Assembly (NCBI GenBank): GCA_944387445.1
Contig: CALXEX010000019.1
Coordinates: 1-33,444 of the forward strand
Direction: 5' to 3'
Length of the DNA stretch: 33,444 bases
Origin: an uncultured Clostridia bacterium
Lineage (GTDB): Bacteria; Bacillota; Clostridia; TANB77; CAG-508
How positions within the stretch are numbered: the stretch's first letter is position 1; each line of letters begins with the position of its first letter. The position numbers were made by a program, and so were the translations under genes. Shown piece after piece: positions 1 through 9,988 of this stretch. Under the pieces are notes generated by a model. It ran no database searches. It had not been told where the DNA came from and saw only the letters and a program-made list of their open reading frames with translations.

Positions 1-92
1 AAATTTGAATCAAATTATAACTTAGAGCTTAAAAATATTGAAATCTAGGTAATTCCCCAGCTAAAAAAACTCATACCCATGACCTAGGAAAT

Positions 93-121
93 TTTACTTT
101 TTATGTAAATTGTGGTATAAT
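93..121 (+). promoter_or_regulatory. Promoter of small orphan gene at 196
   Basis: A -35-like TTTACT (93-98) is followed after 17 bp by a perfect TATAAT (116-121). TGG just before the -10 makes it an extended -10 promoter. The stretch 97-122 is almost the same as 23775-23800 in front of the other plus-strand orphan gene (23 of 26 bases by eye). Confidence 0.75.
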
Positions 122-128
122 ATATATA

Positions 129-163
129 GTTACGTTGTAACAATCCTCGCTTCCACAGGAGGA
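129..163 (+). promoter_or_regulatory. Leader hairpins of orphan gene 1
   Basis: Two small inverted repeats sit between the promoter and the gene. GTTAC-GTT-GTAAC (129-141) falls about at the expected transcription start. TCCTC (144-148) can pair with GAGGA (159-163), which would bury the first of two AGGAGG-type ribosome binding sites. Structure is inferred by eye only. Confidence 0.4.
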
Positions 164-195
164 TACAAAAATTGCATAGGAGGACAGGACAACAA

Positions 196-438
196 ATGAA
201 AAAAGCAAAATCCGCAAAAATTTTACTAAACTACGGAAACAGGGACGCTTTTATAAATATCCCTGATGACGTAGCACAGACTCTATCGGAAGCAAGAGGA
301 GGGGCTTCTTCAATTAGGAAAGCCCTTGGGAAGGAATTCCTGAATTATCTCGGATATACTTCCCTTCCCGCAGGACAGATGAAATATCTGTCTGTTTGCT
401 CAAAAACAGGAATGTGTTTATTCCATTCTGTTGATTGA
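196..438 (+). CDS. Small orphan protein of unknown function (80 aa)
   Basis: I do not recognise this protein. It is about 80 aa, basic at the N-terminus, with no membrane segment, and ends in a Cys-containing stretch (SVCSKTGMCLFHSVD). Two starts are possible: ATG at 196 with AGGAGG at 178-183, or an in-frame TTG at 172 with its own AGGAGG at 158-162, which would add eight residues. ATG is chosen because it is the stronger codon and the other site can be folded away in a leader hairpin. The gene stands alone on the plus strand with its own promoter and a strong terminator. Its base composition is clearly richer in G and C than the neighbouring genes, and it uses codons such as CCC, CGG and AGG freely, which suggests an acquired or independently moving small gene. 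Confidence 0.6.
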   Translation: MKKAKSAKILLNYGNRDAFINIPDDVAQTLSEARGGASSIRKALGKEFLNYLGYTSLPAGQMKYLSVCSKTGMCLFHSVD

Positions 439-440
439 GC

Positions 441-477
441 AAACGGAGTGCCTTTCCAGGTACTCCGTTTATTTTTT
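441..477 (+). terminator. Rho-independent terminator of orphan gene 1
   Basis: Twelve-bp stem AAACGGAGTGCC (441-452) with GGTACTCCGTTT (459-470), loop TTTCCA, one G-T wobble, then ATTTTTTA. It starts 2 bp after the stop codon. There is no T-run on the minus side, so it does not obviously serve the glucan synthase gene. Confidence 0.9.
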
Positions 478-536
478 ATAAGAAAGTATCTATTATCTTG
501 ACCACATATAATTTTTTTATATTCAACAAGGTTAAA

Positions 537-3500
537 TTACATATACACTTCTATATGATATACTTTATTACTTCCATCTAATTTTATCTTATTTTCCACC
601 TCTTCTCCATTTAATACTACTTTTTCTACGCCTGTATTTTTCTGATTTTGATTAATGACTTTTATATTATAAATACTATCTTTCCATTTATATCGCATTA
701 GGTATTCCTTCCAATCTTTTGGAATACATGGCTCTATGGTTAAATATCCTTTCTCTATTTTTAACCCTAAGATATATTCGATTCCTGCCGTATAATACCA
801 ACTACTTGAACCAGTATACCATGTCCAGCCTCCTCTTCCAGCCAAATTACCAGCTCCATAAATATCTGCTGAAATGGCATAAGGCTCTACTTTATATTTA
901 CTGCTAGCATCTTTAGTCCTTGCATGTTCAATAGGATTAATCATTCGATAAAATTCTAAGGCCTTATCACCAAATCCTAGTAAAGCTTCTGCAATAATTG
1001 CCCAACAACTGCTATGTGTATATTGTCCTCCATTTTCTCTAACACCTGGTAAATAAGCTTTGATATATCCTGGCTCTAAATGTCCTTTTTCAAAAGGTGG
1101 ATCTAATAATTTTATAATACCATTTTCTTTATCTACTAAATGATTTTCTAAACTTTCCATTGAAATATATTTTTTATCATTATCTCCTGCTTTTGATATC
1201 ACACTCCAACTTTGTGCAATACTATCAATTCTACATTCATCATTTTCCATACTACCTAATACATTACCATCATCCATAAAAGCTCGTTTATACCATCTAC
1301 CATCCCAACCATTTGTATTTAATGCTTTTTTCAATTGGATTTTGATTGTTCTCCATTTTGTACTTCGATTTTCAACTTCTTCCTTTTGAAATTCATCTTC
1401 ATGATATTTATTTTCATTTTCTGTATTTACATTCTTTCTTGGAACCAAGTCATTACTTTTATCTTTTTCTTCTAGGTCTTCTCTCTCTTTCTCTTCCATC
1501 ATTTCACAGATAGGAATAAATTCATCTAAGATGTTATACAAGAAAAATCCTAACCATACACTTTCTCCTCTACCTTTGTTTCCAACTGTACTAAAGCCAT
1601 CATTCCAATCTCCACTACCAATTTTCGGTAATCCATTTTCTCCGAAGTTAAAACTTTTTTCAATTGCTCTAATACAATGCCAGTAAATACTTTCTTGTTT
1701 TTCACTTTGTAGATATTGATCATATTTTTCGTCCACACCTTCTTCTAATATATCCCCTTTTAAATATGGTGTTTCTATGTCTAAAATGCTATTATCTCCT
1801 GTAAAATGAATATATTGTAGTACAAGATATGGTAACCATAGTAAATCATCTGAAAATCTTGTTCGAATCCCTCTTTGAGTCTCTTCATGCCACCAGTGTT
1901 CTACGTCCCCTTCTTCAAATTGATGTTTACTATGTTTGATAATTTGTTGTTTCAAAAACTCTGGTGAAATATATTTTAAAGCAATCGTATCTTGCAATTG
2001 GTCTCTAAATCCAAAGGCTCCTCCTGATTGATAATATCCACTTCTTCCTAAAAGTCTACTTTCTAATGTTTGATAAATGCACCAACCATTTAATAAAATA
2101 TTGGTTGATTCTAATGGTGTATATATTTGAAGTTTTCCTAATAATTCTTTCCAATAATTTTTGACACGTTCTAATTCTTGTTTACAATTCTGTATTTTGC
2201 TATATTTATACGCTATATTTTTACAATCCATGATGGTTTCTTCTGCTCCTAAAACAAAAGATATTTCTTTATTAGAAAAGCTCTCTATTTCCACTTCTAT
2301 TTCTAAAACCATACAGGTATCTCTACCAAGTGCATTACTATTATTTAGTCTAATTTTTTTGATACCATCTGGATTAGATAATCCACTTTTTCCCAAGAAA
2401 AATTTTTTATCACCTGTATAACTTTTTATCTTTTCACTAGATGACATATACAATTTAGTATTATCTATTTCACTAGCATATAGATTACATGCTGTTAACG
2501 TATTACTGTTTCTATCAAATTTAATATTGATGTTTCCAGAAGTTTTAAATTCATCTTCTCCAATGACTGGTTTGATATAATAATATAGTTTTAAATGCTT
2601 TCGATTAGGTGTCTTATTGCTTAAATGTAAAATACCAATTTTACAACTATCTTCTTTTGGAACAAATACTTCCAATTCTTGCTCAATACCTAAATGACTG
2701 TGGATATATTTACAATATCCAAAACCATAAATGATATTATAATTTCGATTATCTGGCATAGGATTTAATCCTAAAGACCAGCTTTTCTTTGTATCCATAT
2801 CTTTTACATAAATTACTTCTGATGGAATATCCATACTTGGATTATTATTCCAACTGGTTAATCGGTTTAATCGACTATTTTTATACCAGCTATATCCTCC
2901 CATATTTTCTGTTACAATGGTTCCAAATTTTTCATTGGCCATAATATGTGACCATACAGTTGGCAATCGATTTTCTCTATTTATGCGTATCCAATATTCT
3001 TTTCCATCTTCTGAAAAACCACCATATTCATTATAATATTTTAATCTTTCTGTATCTTTTAAAATATCTACATCTTCAGTGTTTTCTTCAATAAATTGAT
3101 TTACATTTTCTTCTTCACTAATTTCTTTATAATTTTCTAAATAAGTTTCTTCTATTTCTTTTAGATTATTTTCTAAATTTCCTTTTGCACAATCAATCGT
3201 GATGACTGATATAAATTCTAAAAATGTAATATCTTTTTTGTCCATTTCCTCTTCATTTAATATGAAAATACCACCTTTTATATTTTTTAAATATCCCATA
3301 TGTTGATTTAATATGGTCGAATCAATTTCTTCTCTCACATAATTTTCATAACTATAGTTTTCTTCATCTATAATGACGATTTCTGTTTCTACATTTTTGG
3401 TTCTAAAATATTCATAAGCTTTTAATACTTCTTTTAATCCTTGTACATCATTTGCATTTTTCATTTTCACCAATATAATTGGCAAATCTCCAGATATTCC

Positions 3501-6500
3501 ATATTTCCATAAATCGCTTTGTTTGTAAGTTTGTATATGATTCATTTTGTCTTTTTCTACACTTTTTATAGAATCATCAAATACAATATAAGACAACATT
3601 TTTTGATACATTTCAATGTCTTTTCCTTTGATATTTAAATATCTGGTTTCAGCTTCTACTCTTGCTTTTGACAATTCAAATTCATTTTTTACATTTTCAA
3701 ATAATGTATATTTTTCTAAGTTTTGCATCACTTGATCTTTTTCTTCTTCTACAGATAATATAAAATCAATCATCACTTTTTCTTGCTTTTTTATTTTTAT
3801 TGTTCGTTTCATGGCAATGACTGGTTCTGTAACAAGTCCTATTTTTTTCGAAAAAGGTAATGAATCTTTTACCATTTTTGGTATTGCTAAATTTCCTCTT
3901 CCCATAAATTTTTCTTCTTCAATTTCATACTCTAAATCACCAATTCTATCCTCTCTACTTGCATGTAGTGTAGTTGCTAAATACACTTCTTTTTCTCCCA
4001 CTTCTCTTTTCTTTCTTTTTACAAGTAATGCTTCATTTTTTTCATCATATCCATACACTAAAAATAGATTATTAAATGCTGGATGTGCATAATATTGCTC
4101 TTTTGGTGTTAAGATAGGTTCAAAATATCCTGTCAATTCTATAATTTCTTCTTCATTTCCCAAGTTTTCTATTATCATTCTTCTTAATTCTACTGGTTCA
4201 TTTGAAGCAACCGTTGTTTTTATTGTTGCTTTTATATTTCCATTTATCATTTCTTGTTCATTTTTATCTGGCATAAAGCGAATTTGATATTGATTTTCAT
4301 TTCTTATATTTTGTGAATAACTAGAACTTATCATTTGTTTATTTTTGATACTTTTGATATTAAATATAATTCCTTGAATATAATCGTCTGTACGTTTAAA
4401 ATGATTGATATAAATATTTTTATATTTACTAACCCCTTCTCCTTTTTGATTCATTGCAATCATATAATTTTCATTAGAAATCACATTTCCAGTAATAATT
4501 CTTTCATCTATTTTTGTATAATTTCTTACAATATAATCCTCATAATCTTTATATTTTAATTTTTCTACCTTTTCTTTGTCTTCTTTTGTAATAATTGCTT
4601 TTTCTGGCATTGTCTCTTGCAATAAGATACTGACTGCTTGTATTTCTGGATTTTTCGTGAATCGTTTTTGTAAAATTAATTGATTGATTAAATTATTGAT
4701 AGATAATAAAATTAATCCTTGATGATGTGCCATATAGGTTTTCACGACTTCTGCTTTTTTTCCTTTTCTCACTCTTTCTGGTGTAAAATCTAAAGATTCA
4801 TAAAATCCATATTGGTTATACATACCATATTGTTCTAATACTTTTAAATTTTTCACCACTTCTTTTGGAATATCTGTAATGGCTAAAATACTGCCATAAG
4901 AAGATACCACCATTTCATCTGCCAGTCCTCTTTTTAGTCCTAACCATGGAATTCCAAATGCTTTATATTGATAATTGGATTGTAAATCTTTTAAATTAAA
5001 TGCAGATTCTGATATGCCAAATGGTAAATGCATTTCTTCAGCGTATTTCATTTGACTCATCATCATAAATTTGCAAGATTCATCTAATAGACTCCCCTTA
5101 TATTTCGGAATATTGATATTTGGCATTAAATATTCAAATGCAGTTCCTGACCAAGAGATTAATCCTTTATATTTTCCTAAAATCGTTAATGTTCTACTCA
5201 AATGATTCCAATGTTTTGATGGAATATCTTTTTTCGCAATGGCTACTAAACTTGCTTGTCTTGCCTCTGTTGCTAACAAATCATAATATGAATCTGTTAA
5301 TTTGTTTTCTTCAATATTATAGCCAATTGAAAAGATTTGATGTTCTTCACTATATAAATAGGTGAAGTCTGTTTGATTAATGATTCTTTCAATCATCTCT
5401 AACATTTGGTGTATTTGATTTTGCGTTTGTTCAAAATTTAAATGATTCTCATTTTGCAAATTTTCTTCCACTTCTTCTAAAAAAGCTTTTGTCACATATA
5501 AATATCCTACAAAATTCCCACTATCTACTGTTGAAATATATCTTGGTTTTAATGGTTCTTTTGTTCTTGTATCATACCAATTGTATAAATGTCCATTCCA
5601 TTTTTGTAAACTATCTACAGAAGTAAGCACATGATACAATAGATGGATCGTGTCTGATAAAGTTTCATATTGTAAATCATAACTTGAAACAATTGCCAAA
5701 ATGGATAATCCTATATTGGTTGAAGATGTCCTTGCTACAATTTTTTCCTTTCGATCTTCTTGATAATTATCTGGCATCAGATAATGGTTTTCTTTAGTGA
5801 TATATTGTTTAAAAAATTGCCATGTTTTCCTTCCGATTTCTAGAACATATTCTATTTCTGTTTTATCTAAAGTTTCTATTGCTTTTTTTTCTGCTTGTTC
5901 CCTGCTAATATACCACATCATAAAAGGTGCTAAAATCCAAGAAATTCCTAGTATGGTAAAAATCACAAAATCTCCAAAGCCTTTGCTAGTTACTGCCCAT
6001 CCTATACTAAAAATTCCCACAGCAATATTAAACCACATTTGTTTTATATATGATAGCACATCATTTTTGGCTTGTTTTTCTGCCTCTTCTGATGTCATCC
6101 ATTCTAATAATTTTTTATGACTAATCCATTTTCGATACAAGGTTTTGATAATAGCTATCAAAGAAACATAGGCTTTATAGGGTATAACACTTATGGTTAT
6201 CCATATTCTTAATAAAATTCCTTTATATCCTGAAATCTTTGGAGAAAATTTTTTTTGCTTATGTTCTCCTTCTTTTTTTATCAACATGGTATTAAACATT
6301 TCTAATAATTGAGATATCACGACAGCTATCATACTGATAAATAGAAATGGATATGTTTCAAAATGATAGTTTTTTTCTAGTATCATAAGCAACATCAAAA
6401 CTCCCATGACTGCTATTTCTATCAGACTTCTTCTTAAATTATCAAAGATTTTATATTTAGAAAGACCATTTAATGGATTTTGTATGTTTCCTTCTTTGCT

Positions 6501-8831
6501 ATTTATTTTACTTTTTAACCAACCAATAATTTGCCAATCTCCTCTAATCCATCTAGATAATCGATTCATAAAGCTATTGTATTTACAAGGATATCCATCC
6601 ATTAGCATAATATCTGTTGCTAGTCCACAACGTAAATAACAGCCTTCTAATAAATCATGGCTTAAAACTGTATTTTCAGGTATTGCATTTTTTAATACTT
6701 TTGAAAATACCTTTATATCATAAATTCCTTTTCCTGTATAGATACCTTCTCCAAAATTATCTTGATATAAGTCAGAAATAGCATTTGTATAAGAATCGAT
6801 TCCCCCTGCTCCTGCAAAAATTTGTGTAAATATCGTTTTATAAGAAATATCTAGATTGATTCCGATTCTCGGTTGAATGATTCCATGACCTTCTATAACA
6901 ACATTTTTTTCTTCATCTATTACTGGTTTATTTAAGATATGTGCCATTGCACCTACCAATTCAAATGCAGAATTTAAAATTAAATCTGTATCTGCATCTA
7001 AAGTAATCACATATTGTATGTTAGGAATCATATCTTTGTATGCTTCTATGGTATTGGCACGAAATGGGTTTTGTTCATTGCCTAACAGATATTCGTTAAA
7101 TTGTGTTAACATCCCTCTTTTTCTTTCCCAACCTAAATAACAATCTTCTTTCTCATTCCATTCTCTTTTTCTATATATAAAATGAAAAATAGGAAACACA
7201 TTTTCTTTTGCATATTTTTTATTTAAATTTTCTGTTAATTGGACGCCTGTTTCAATTACTTCATTGTCCATTTTTTCTTCCTTCATGCTACTTTCTGAAC
7301 AATCTCCCAATAGGGTAAAATATAAATTTTTTGATTGGTTTGCAATATAGTAAACTTCTAATTTATGCATAAATTCTTTTACTTTTTCTTTGTTTTTTAG
7401 AATTGTTGGAATAACTACCATACATGCATGTTCTTTATCAATTCCTTTTGAGAAATCTATTTTGGGAATTGGTTTTGGTTTGACTACTTTACTTAAAATA
7501 TATTGTACGATTTGTGTTACAATTTCTGACGATGGGATAAATAAAATGAAAAAACTCAATAGATATATTCCTGTATTTTTTATAGATAAATTTAAAATAC
7601 TACTAAATATAATTGATAATATGATTGATAATATGATATTTGTTGCAATATATAAATTTTGTTTTGTGCGTTCTTTCAAATGTTTTGGAACTTTACATTG
7701 TAATTCTTGATAAACTTTTTCGATTCCTTTATCAATGATATAATATCCAATATGTGCTTTTTTTTCATTATTTTGATTTTCTCTTGCTAATTTTAGAATT
7801 TTTTTAGCTATATATATTTCTGATATTTTTGTTTTTTTTGATATTTCTTTAATGATATTTCTATAACAATCTTTTGTATCATTATCCATTTTGGAATATA
7901 CACCTGATGGATCTTGTTTTAAAATTTCTTCTACACCATTTATTTTCTCAAAGATTTCTAAAAAATTAATTCTTTGGATGGTTTTTATACTAGTAATACT
8001 ATTTCCAATAGATACTTTTTTAACAGCAATATCAAAATGTTCTTTTTTAATAACATCTTGCACAGTTGTTCCTGTCATTTCTACAATTTCATCTAATATC
8101 TTTAAATAACGATATCCTTTTTTTCCATAACGTTTTAGAATATAGGACATATATTCTATAAAAGGATATTTGACATCATGTAACATATCTTTTTTCATAT
8201 TTTTCAAATGATATATCTGATTTTCTTTATGATCTTTTGAAGTTTCAATAAGTCTTTGTACAATGTTTTCTGCTTTCATTTTTTGGATTTGACTACTATA
8301 TATTTTTTCACAAATTTCTCTGATATTTTCAATAATGGCTATTTGCAGAAACAAACCAATATTCCAAATTTCTTCCATGCTTAATGTCTTTTTTTCTTGA
8401 TAACTTGCTAGATAATCTTCTAAATCTTCTTTTTGGATTTTGTTATCTGTGTAAGCTACAATTTCTCCTGCTAATACATATATTCTTGCAAATCCTTTGT
8501 ATTTTCCATTCGCAATTCCTAGAAAATTCATATATTTTTTTAAAGTTAATTCTTTTTGAATTTGCTTTACCGTTTCTTCTATGATATAAAAATTATCTAA
8601 TAACCATTCGCCTGCTGGATGTGTTGTCATTCCTAATTTCACATGTTCATTTAATAGATTGTATACAATTTTTATAGTTTCATAGTTTTCTATCAACTGA
8701 GGAATTGGATATGTTTCTCTTGATGGTTTATTCATTAAATTATGGTTTGATGCAATTTTTTGTAAATGATTTTCTAATTGCTTTTTGTCTAATATTGTTC
8801 CATCAATTTTTAATATTTTATTTGTTTTCAA
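537..8831 (-). CDS. Cyclic beta-1,2-glucan synthase-like protein (GT84 / cyclisation domain / GH94), 2764 aa
   Basis: Giant membrane enzyme of the NdvB/Cgs family, expected to build beta-1,2-glucan from UDP-glucose at the cytoplasmic membrane, cyclise it and trim it by phosphorolysis. Residues 70-95 hold the conserved family N-terminal segment HPAGEWLLDNFYIIEE. Hydrophobic segments lie near 393-413, 421-445, 803-845, 872-898 and 930-976. The glycosyltransferase region carries DADTDL (612-617), HDLLEG (725-730) and RWIRGDWQ (760-767). A glycoamylase-like (DUF3131-type) domain follows at about 1003-1395 (TSSTNIGL, WNGHLYNWYDT). The C-terminal GH94 module (about 1940-2764) has SGGAFGFRDQLQD and GSGDWND (2405-2411), whose final Asp is the expected general acid. 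An acidic insertion at about 2444-2490 interrupts GH94. The start is TTG at 8829-8831 behind AAGGAGT; homology to the family extends upstream of the first internal Met, which supports it. The product could instead be a linear glucan synthase or phosphorylase. Confidence 0.85.
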   Translation of the reverse strand: MKTNKILKIDGTILDKKQLENHLQKIASNHNLMNKPSRETYPIPQLIENYETIKIVYNLLNEHVKLGMTTHPAGEWLLDNFYIIEETVKQIQKELTLKKYMNFLGIANGKYKGFARIYVLAGEIVAYTDNKIQKEDLEDYLASYQEKKTLSMEEIWNIGLFLQIAIIENIREICEKIYSSQIQKMKAENIVQRLIETSKDHKENQIYHLKNMKKDMLHDVKYPFIEYMSYILKRYGKKGYRYLKILDEIVEMTGTTVQDVIKKEHFDIAVKKVSIGNSITSIKTIQRINFLEIFEKINGVEEILKQDPSGVYSKMDNDTKDCYRNIIKEISKKTKISEIYIAKKILKLARENQNNEKKAHIGYYIIDKGIEKVYQELQCKVPKHLKERTKQNLYIATNIILSIILSIIFSSILNLSIKNTGIYLLSFFILFIPSSEIVTQIVQYILSKVVKPKPIPKIDFSKGIDKEHACMVVIPTILKNKEKVKEFMHKLEVYYIANQSKNLYFTLLGDCSESSMKEEKMDNEVIETGVQLTENLNKKYAKENVFPIFHFIYRKREWNEKEDCYLGWERKRGMLTQFNEYLLGNEQNPFRANTIEAYKDMIPNIQYVITLDADTDLILNSAFELVGAMAHILNKPVIDEEKNVVIEGHGIIQPRIGINLDISYKTIFTQIFAGAGGIDSYTNAISDLYQDNFGEGIYTGKGIYDIKVFSKVLKNAIPENTVLSHDLLEGCYLRCGLATDIMLMDGYPCKYNSFMNRLSRWIRGDWQIIGWLKSKINSKEGNIQNPLNGLSKYKIFDNLRRSLIEIAVMGVLMLLMILEKNYHFETYPFLFISMIAVVISQLLEMFNTMLIKKEGEHKQKKFSPKISGYKGILLRIWITISVIPYKAYVSLIAIIKTLYRKWISHKKLLEWMTSEEAEKQAKNDVLSYIKQMWFNIAVGIFSIGWAVTSKGFGDFVIFTILGISWILAPFMMWYISREQAEKKAIETLDKTEIEYVLEIGRKTWQFFKQYITKENHYLMPDNYQEDRKEKIVARTSSTNIGLSILAIVSSYDLQYETLSDTIHLLYHVLTSVDSLQKWNGHLYNWYDTRTKEPLKPRYISTVDSGNFVGYLYVTKAFLEEVEENLQNENHLNFEQTQNQIHQMLEMIERIINQTDFTYLYSEEHQIFSIGYNIEENKLTDSYYDLLATEARQASLVAIAKKDIPSKHWNHLSRTLTILGKYKGLISWSGTAFEYLMPNINIPKYKGSLLDESCKFMMMSQMKYAEEMHLPFGISESAFNLKDLQSNYQYKAFGIPWLGLKRGLADEMVVSSYGSILAITDIPKEVVKNLKVLEQYGMYNQYGFYESLDFTPERVRKGKKAEVVKTYMAHHQGLILLSINNLINQLILQKRFTKNPEIQAVSILLQETMPEKAIITKEDKEKVEKLKYKDYEDYIVRNYTKIDERIITGNVISNENYMIAMNQKGEGVSKYKNIYINHFKRTDDYIQGIIFNIKSIKNKQMISSSYSQNIRNENQYQIRFMPDKNEQEMINGNIKATIKTTVASNEPVELRRMIIENLGNEEEIIELTGYFEPILTPKEQYYAHPAFNNLFLVYGYDEKNEALLVKRKKREVGEKEVYLATTLHASREDRIGDLEYEIEEEKFMGRGNLAIPKMVKDSLPFSKKIGLVTEPVIAMKRTIKIKKQEKVMIDFILSVEEEKDQVMQNLEKYTLFENVKNEFELSKARVEAETRYLNIKGKDIEMYQKMLSYIVFDDSIKSVEKDKMNHIQTYKQSDLWKYGISGDLPIILVKMKNANDVQGLKEVLKAYEYFRTKNVETEIVIIDEENYSYENYVREEIDSTILNQHMGYLKNIKGGIFILNEEEMDKKDITFLEFISVITIDCAKGNLENNLKEIEETYLENYKEISEEENVNQFIEENTEDVDILKDTERLKYYNEYGGFSEDGKEYWIRINRENRLPTVWSHIMANEKFGTIVTENMGGYSWYKNSRLNRLTSWNNNPSMDIPSEVIYVKDMDTKKSWSLGLNPMPDNRNYNIIYGFGYCKYIHSHLGIEQELEVFVPKEDSCKIGILHLSNKTPNRKHLKLYYYIKPVIGEDEFKTSGNINIKFDRNSNTLTACNLYASEIDNTKLYMSSSEKIKSYTGDKKFFLGKSGLSNPDGIKKIRLNNSNALGRDTCMVLEIEVEIESFSNKEISFVLGAEETIMDCKNIAYKYSKIQNCKQELERVKNYWKELLGKLQIYTPLESTNILLNGWCIYQTLESRLLGRSGYYQSGGAFGFRDQLQDTIALKYISPEFLKQQIIKHSKHQFEEGDVEHWWHEETQRGIRTRFSDDLLWLPYLVLQYIHFTGDNSILDIETPYLKGDILEEGVDEKYDQYLQSEKQESIYWHCIRAIEKSFNFGENGLPKIGSGDWNDGFSTVGNKGRGESVWLGFFLYNILDEFIPICEMMEEKEREDLEEKDKSNDLVPRKNVNTENENKYHEDEFQKEEVENRSTKWRTIKIQLKKALNTNGWDGRWYKRAFMDDGNVLGSMENDECRIDSIAQSWSVISKAGDNDKKYISMESLENHLVDKENGIIKLLDPPFEKGHLEPGYIKAYLPGVRENGGQYTHSSCWAIIAEALLGFGDKALEFYRMINPIEHARTKDASSKYKVEPYAISADIYGAGNLAGRGGWTWYTGSSSWYYTAGIEYILGLKIEKGYLTIEPCIPKDWKEYLMRYKWKDSIYNIKVINQNQKNTGVEKVVLNGEEVENKIKLDGSNKVYHIEVYM

Positions 8832-8884
8832 AAAAATTCCACTCCTTGCAAATATGTTTTACACATATTGTTTGCAAAGAGTGG
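8830..8884 (-). promoter_or_regulatory. Terminator-like hairpin that buries the glucan synthase ribosome binding site
   Basis: In the minus-strand RNA, CCACTC-T-TTGCAA (8884-8872) pairs with TTGCAA-G-GAGTGG (8851-8839), giving 13 continuous pairs with one U-G wobble. After a 3-nt bulge, ATATG pairs with CATAT around a 7-nt loop. The run AATTTTTTT (8838-8830) follows, so this has the form of an intrinsic terminator. The AAGGAGT ribosome binding site (8847-8841) is inside the 3' arm, and the last T's are part of the TTG start codon. The hairpin can thus end transcription coming from the gene at 8990-9865, block translation, or both. A T-run also follows on the plus side. Confidence 0.75.
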
Positions 8885-8989
8885 ATTTTTTATACTCTTC
8901 TGTTATTTTTTATTGGATTGAATTTTTGGTTTTTTATTTTGATAATCCCTTTTTTCTATATGACAATCTTAAATTCCTTGAGTTCTTTT

Positions 8990-9865
8990 TTAATCTCCAA
9001 TTTCATAGCCTTCTGTTTCTTGTTGTGTGTCATTGGTTTCCTCTGCCGTTTTTTCACTTTCTATGTTTTGTGTATTTTCATCTACTGGTACTAACTTATA
9101 CTCTCCATCCGTTCTATAGAATGTATCTGTTGTTGGATCACAATAGAAACCATTTTCTTCGATTTGTTTTGCAATCTCTTTTGTAGTAGGTACATTTTCA
9201 ACTAAACCAATTTCATCTGCACATAATTCGTAGATTTTTCTTGCTAAATCCGCTCCACTAATCTTTCCATCCATGGCCTCTAGATAAGCATCTGTCATTG
9301 CTTTATATGATTGTTTATATGTTTCTTCGATAGTTTTTTGTGTACCATCTTCTCCTTCTACTTGTATTTGATCTGAACTTACTCCCAGTCCTTCAGCCAT
9401 TACAATTTTTACCTCGTTACTAATGTTACCTTCATCTATTGCTTCAATACTTTCTTTTGTTTCTTTATCTGCTATTATTGAATCATATGCTTCATCTATC
9501 ATAATTGCTTTATATAGACTAATGATATCCTTTAATACTTCTTTATCATTCAATTCATCCGAATTTCTATATATCCATTCATCAAGGCTTGGATATTTAT
9601 TATACAAGACTTTTATCTGGTTTTCTAAATATTTTCCCATATTTTCTTTATCTATATTTTTAAAGCTTCTTGGTACATTTGTTAATTCTGCGCTTTCATT
9701 TATTGACCTCAGTTCTAAATGTTCTTTTACTTCATTTCCAACTAATGCTAGTAATGCTAATGAACCTACCACTCCTATAATCTTTATTGGATCTCTTTTT
9801 TTCATCCTTTTTCTATTATTTTTATTATTGTTTTCTTTAATCCTTTTACCTCTATATTGTTCCAT
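8990..9865 (-). CDS. Membrane-anchored protein of unknown function (291 aa)
   Basis: Not recognised. The protein starts with a strongly basic, Asn/Lys-rich cytoplasmic stretch, then one hydrophobic segment at about residues 29-43 (IIGVVGSLALLALVG), then a mainly acidic helical region that should lie outside the membrane, and ends in a Glu/Thr-rich tail. This is the layout of a type II membrane-anchored protein. A longer in-frame start at 10003 exists, but the promoter -10 at 9896-9901 lies inside that extension. ATG at 9865, preceded by GGAGGG about ten bases upstream, is therefore used. It lies upstream of the glucan synthase on the same strand, 158 bp away and separated by a terminator-like hairpin, so a role linked to glucan synthesis or export is only a guess from position. 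Confidence 0.65.
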   Translation of the reverse strand: MEQYRGKRIKENNNKNNRKRMKKRDPIKIIGVVGSLALLALVGNEVKEHLELRSINESAELTNVPRSFKNIDKENMGKYLENQIKVLYNKYPSLDEWIYRNSDELNDKEVLKDIISLYKAIMIDEAYDSIIADKETKESIEAIDEGNISNEVKIVMAEGLGVSSDQIQVEGEDGTQKTIEETYKQSYKAMTDAYLEAMDGKISGADLARKIYELCADEIGLVENVPTTKEIAKQIEENGFYCDPTTDTFYRTDGEYKLVPVDENTQNIESEKTAEETNDTQQETEGYEIGD

Positions 9866-9895
9866 AGCTCGTCCCTCCTTTTCTCCTACTCTTCT

Positions 9896-9924
9896 ATTAT
9901 ACCATATTTTTGTAAATTTTACAA
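9896..9924 (-). promoter_or_regulatory. Promoter of the 8990-9865 gene
   Basis: On the minus strand, TTGTAA (9924-9919), 17 bp, then TATAAT (9901-9896) preceded by TGG (extended -10). It stands about 30 bp before the chosen ATG. Confidence 0.8.
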
Positions 9925-9925
9925 A
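9909..9925. promoter_or_regulatory. Perfect palindrome over the -35 box (candidate operator)
   Basis: TTTGTAAA-T-TTTACAAA is a perfect 17-bp palindrome. It covers the -35 hexamer and most of the spacer of the promoter for the 8990-9865 gene, where a bound dimer would block RNA polymerase. The regulator is not in this window. Confidence 0.55.
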
Positions 9926-9957
9926 TTTATATTTATTTTTACTCTTTATGTTATTTT

Positions 9958-9986
9958 TTAACCTTTTTTTACTTTTTTCATAATAT
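9958..9986 (+). promoter_or_regulatory. Promoter of the Cys-rich protein gene
   Basis: TTAACC (9958-9963), 17 bp, TAATAT (9981-9986). Both boxes are four-of-six type matches, so this is a moderate call, supported by the divergent layout. Confidence 0.5.
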
Positions 9987-9988
9987 AT

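Noticed and set aside
719-8584. Many plus-strand open frames opposite the giant glucan synthase gene
   Set aside because: They have no ribosome binding sites, are rich in Phe/Leu/Ser as expected for the reverse of an AT-rich gene, and lie wholly inside a well-supported protein.
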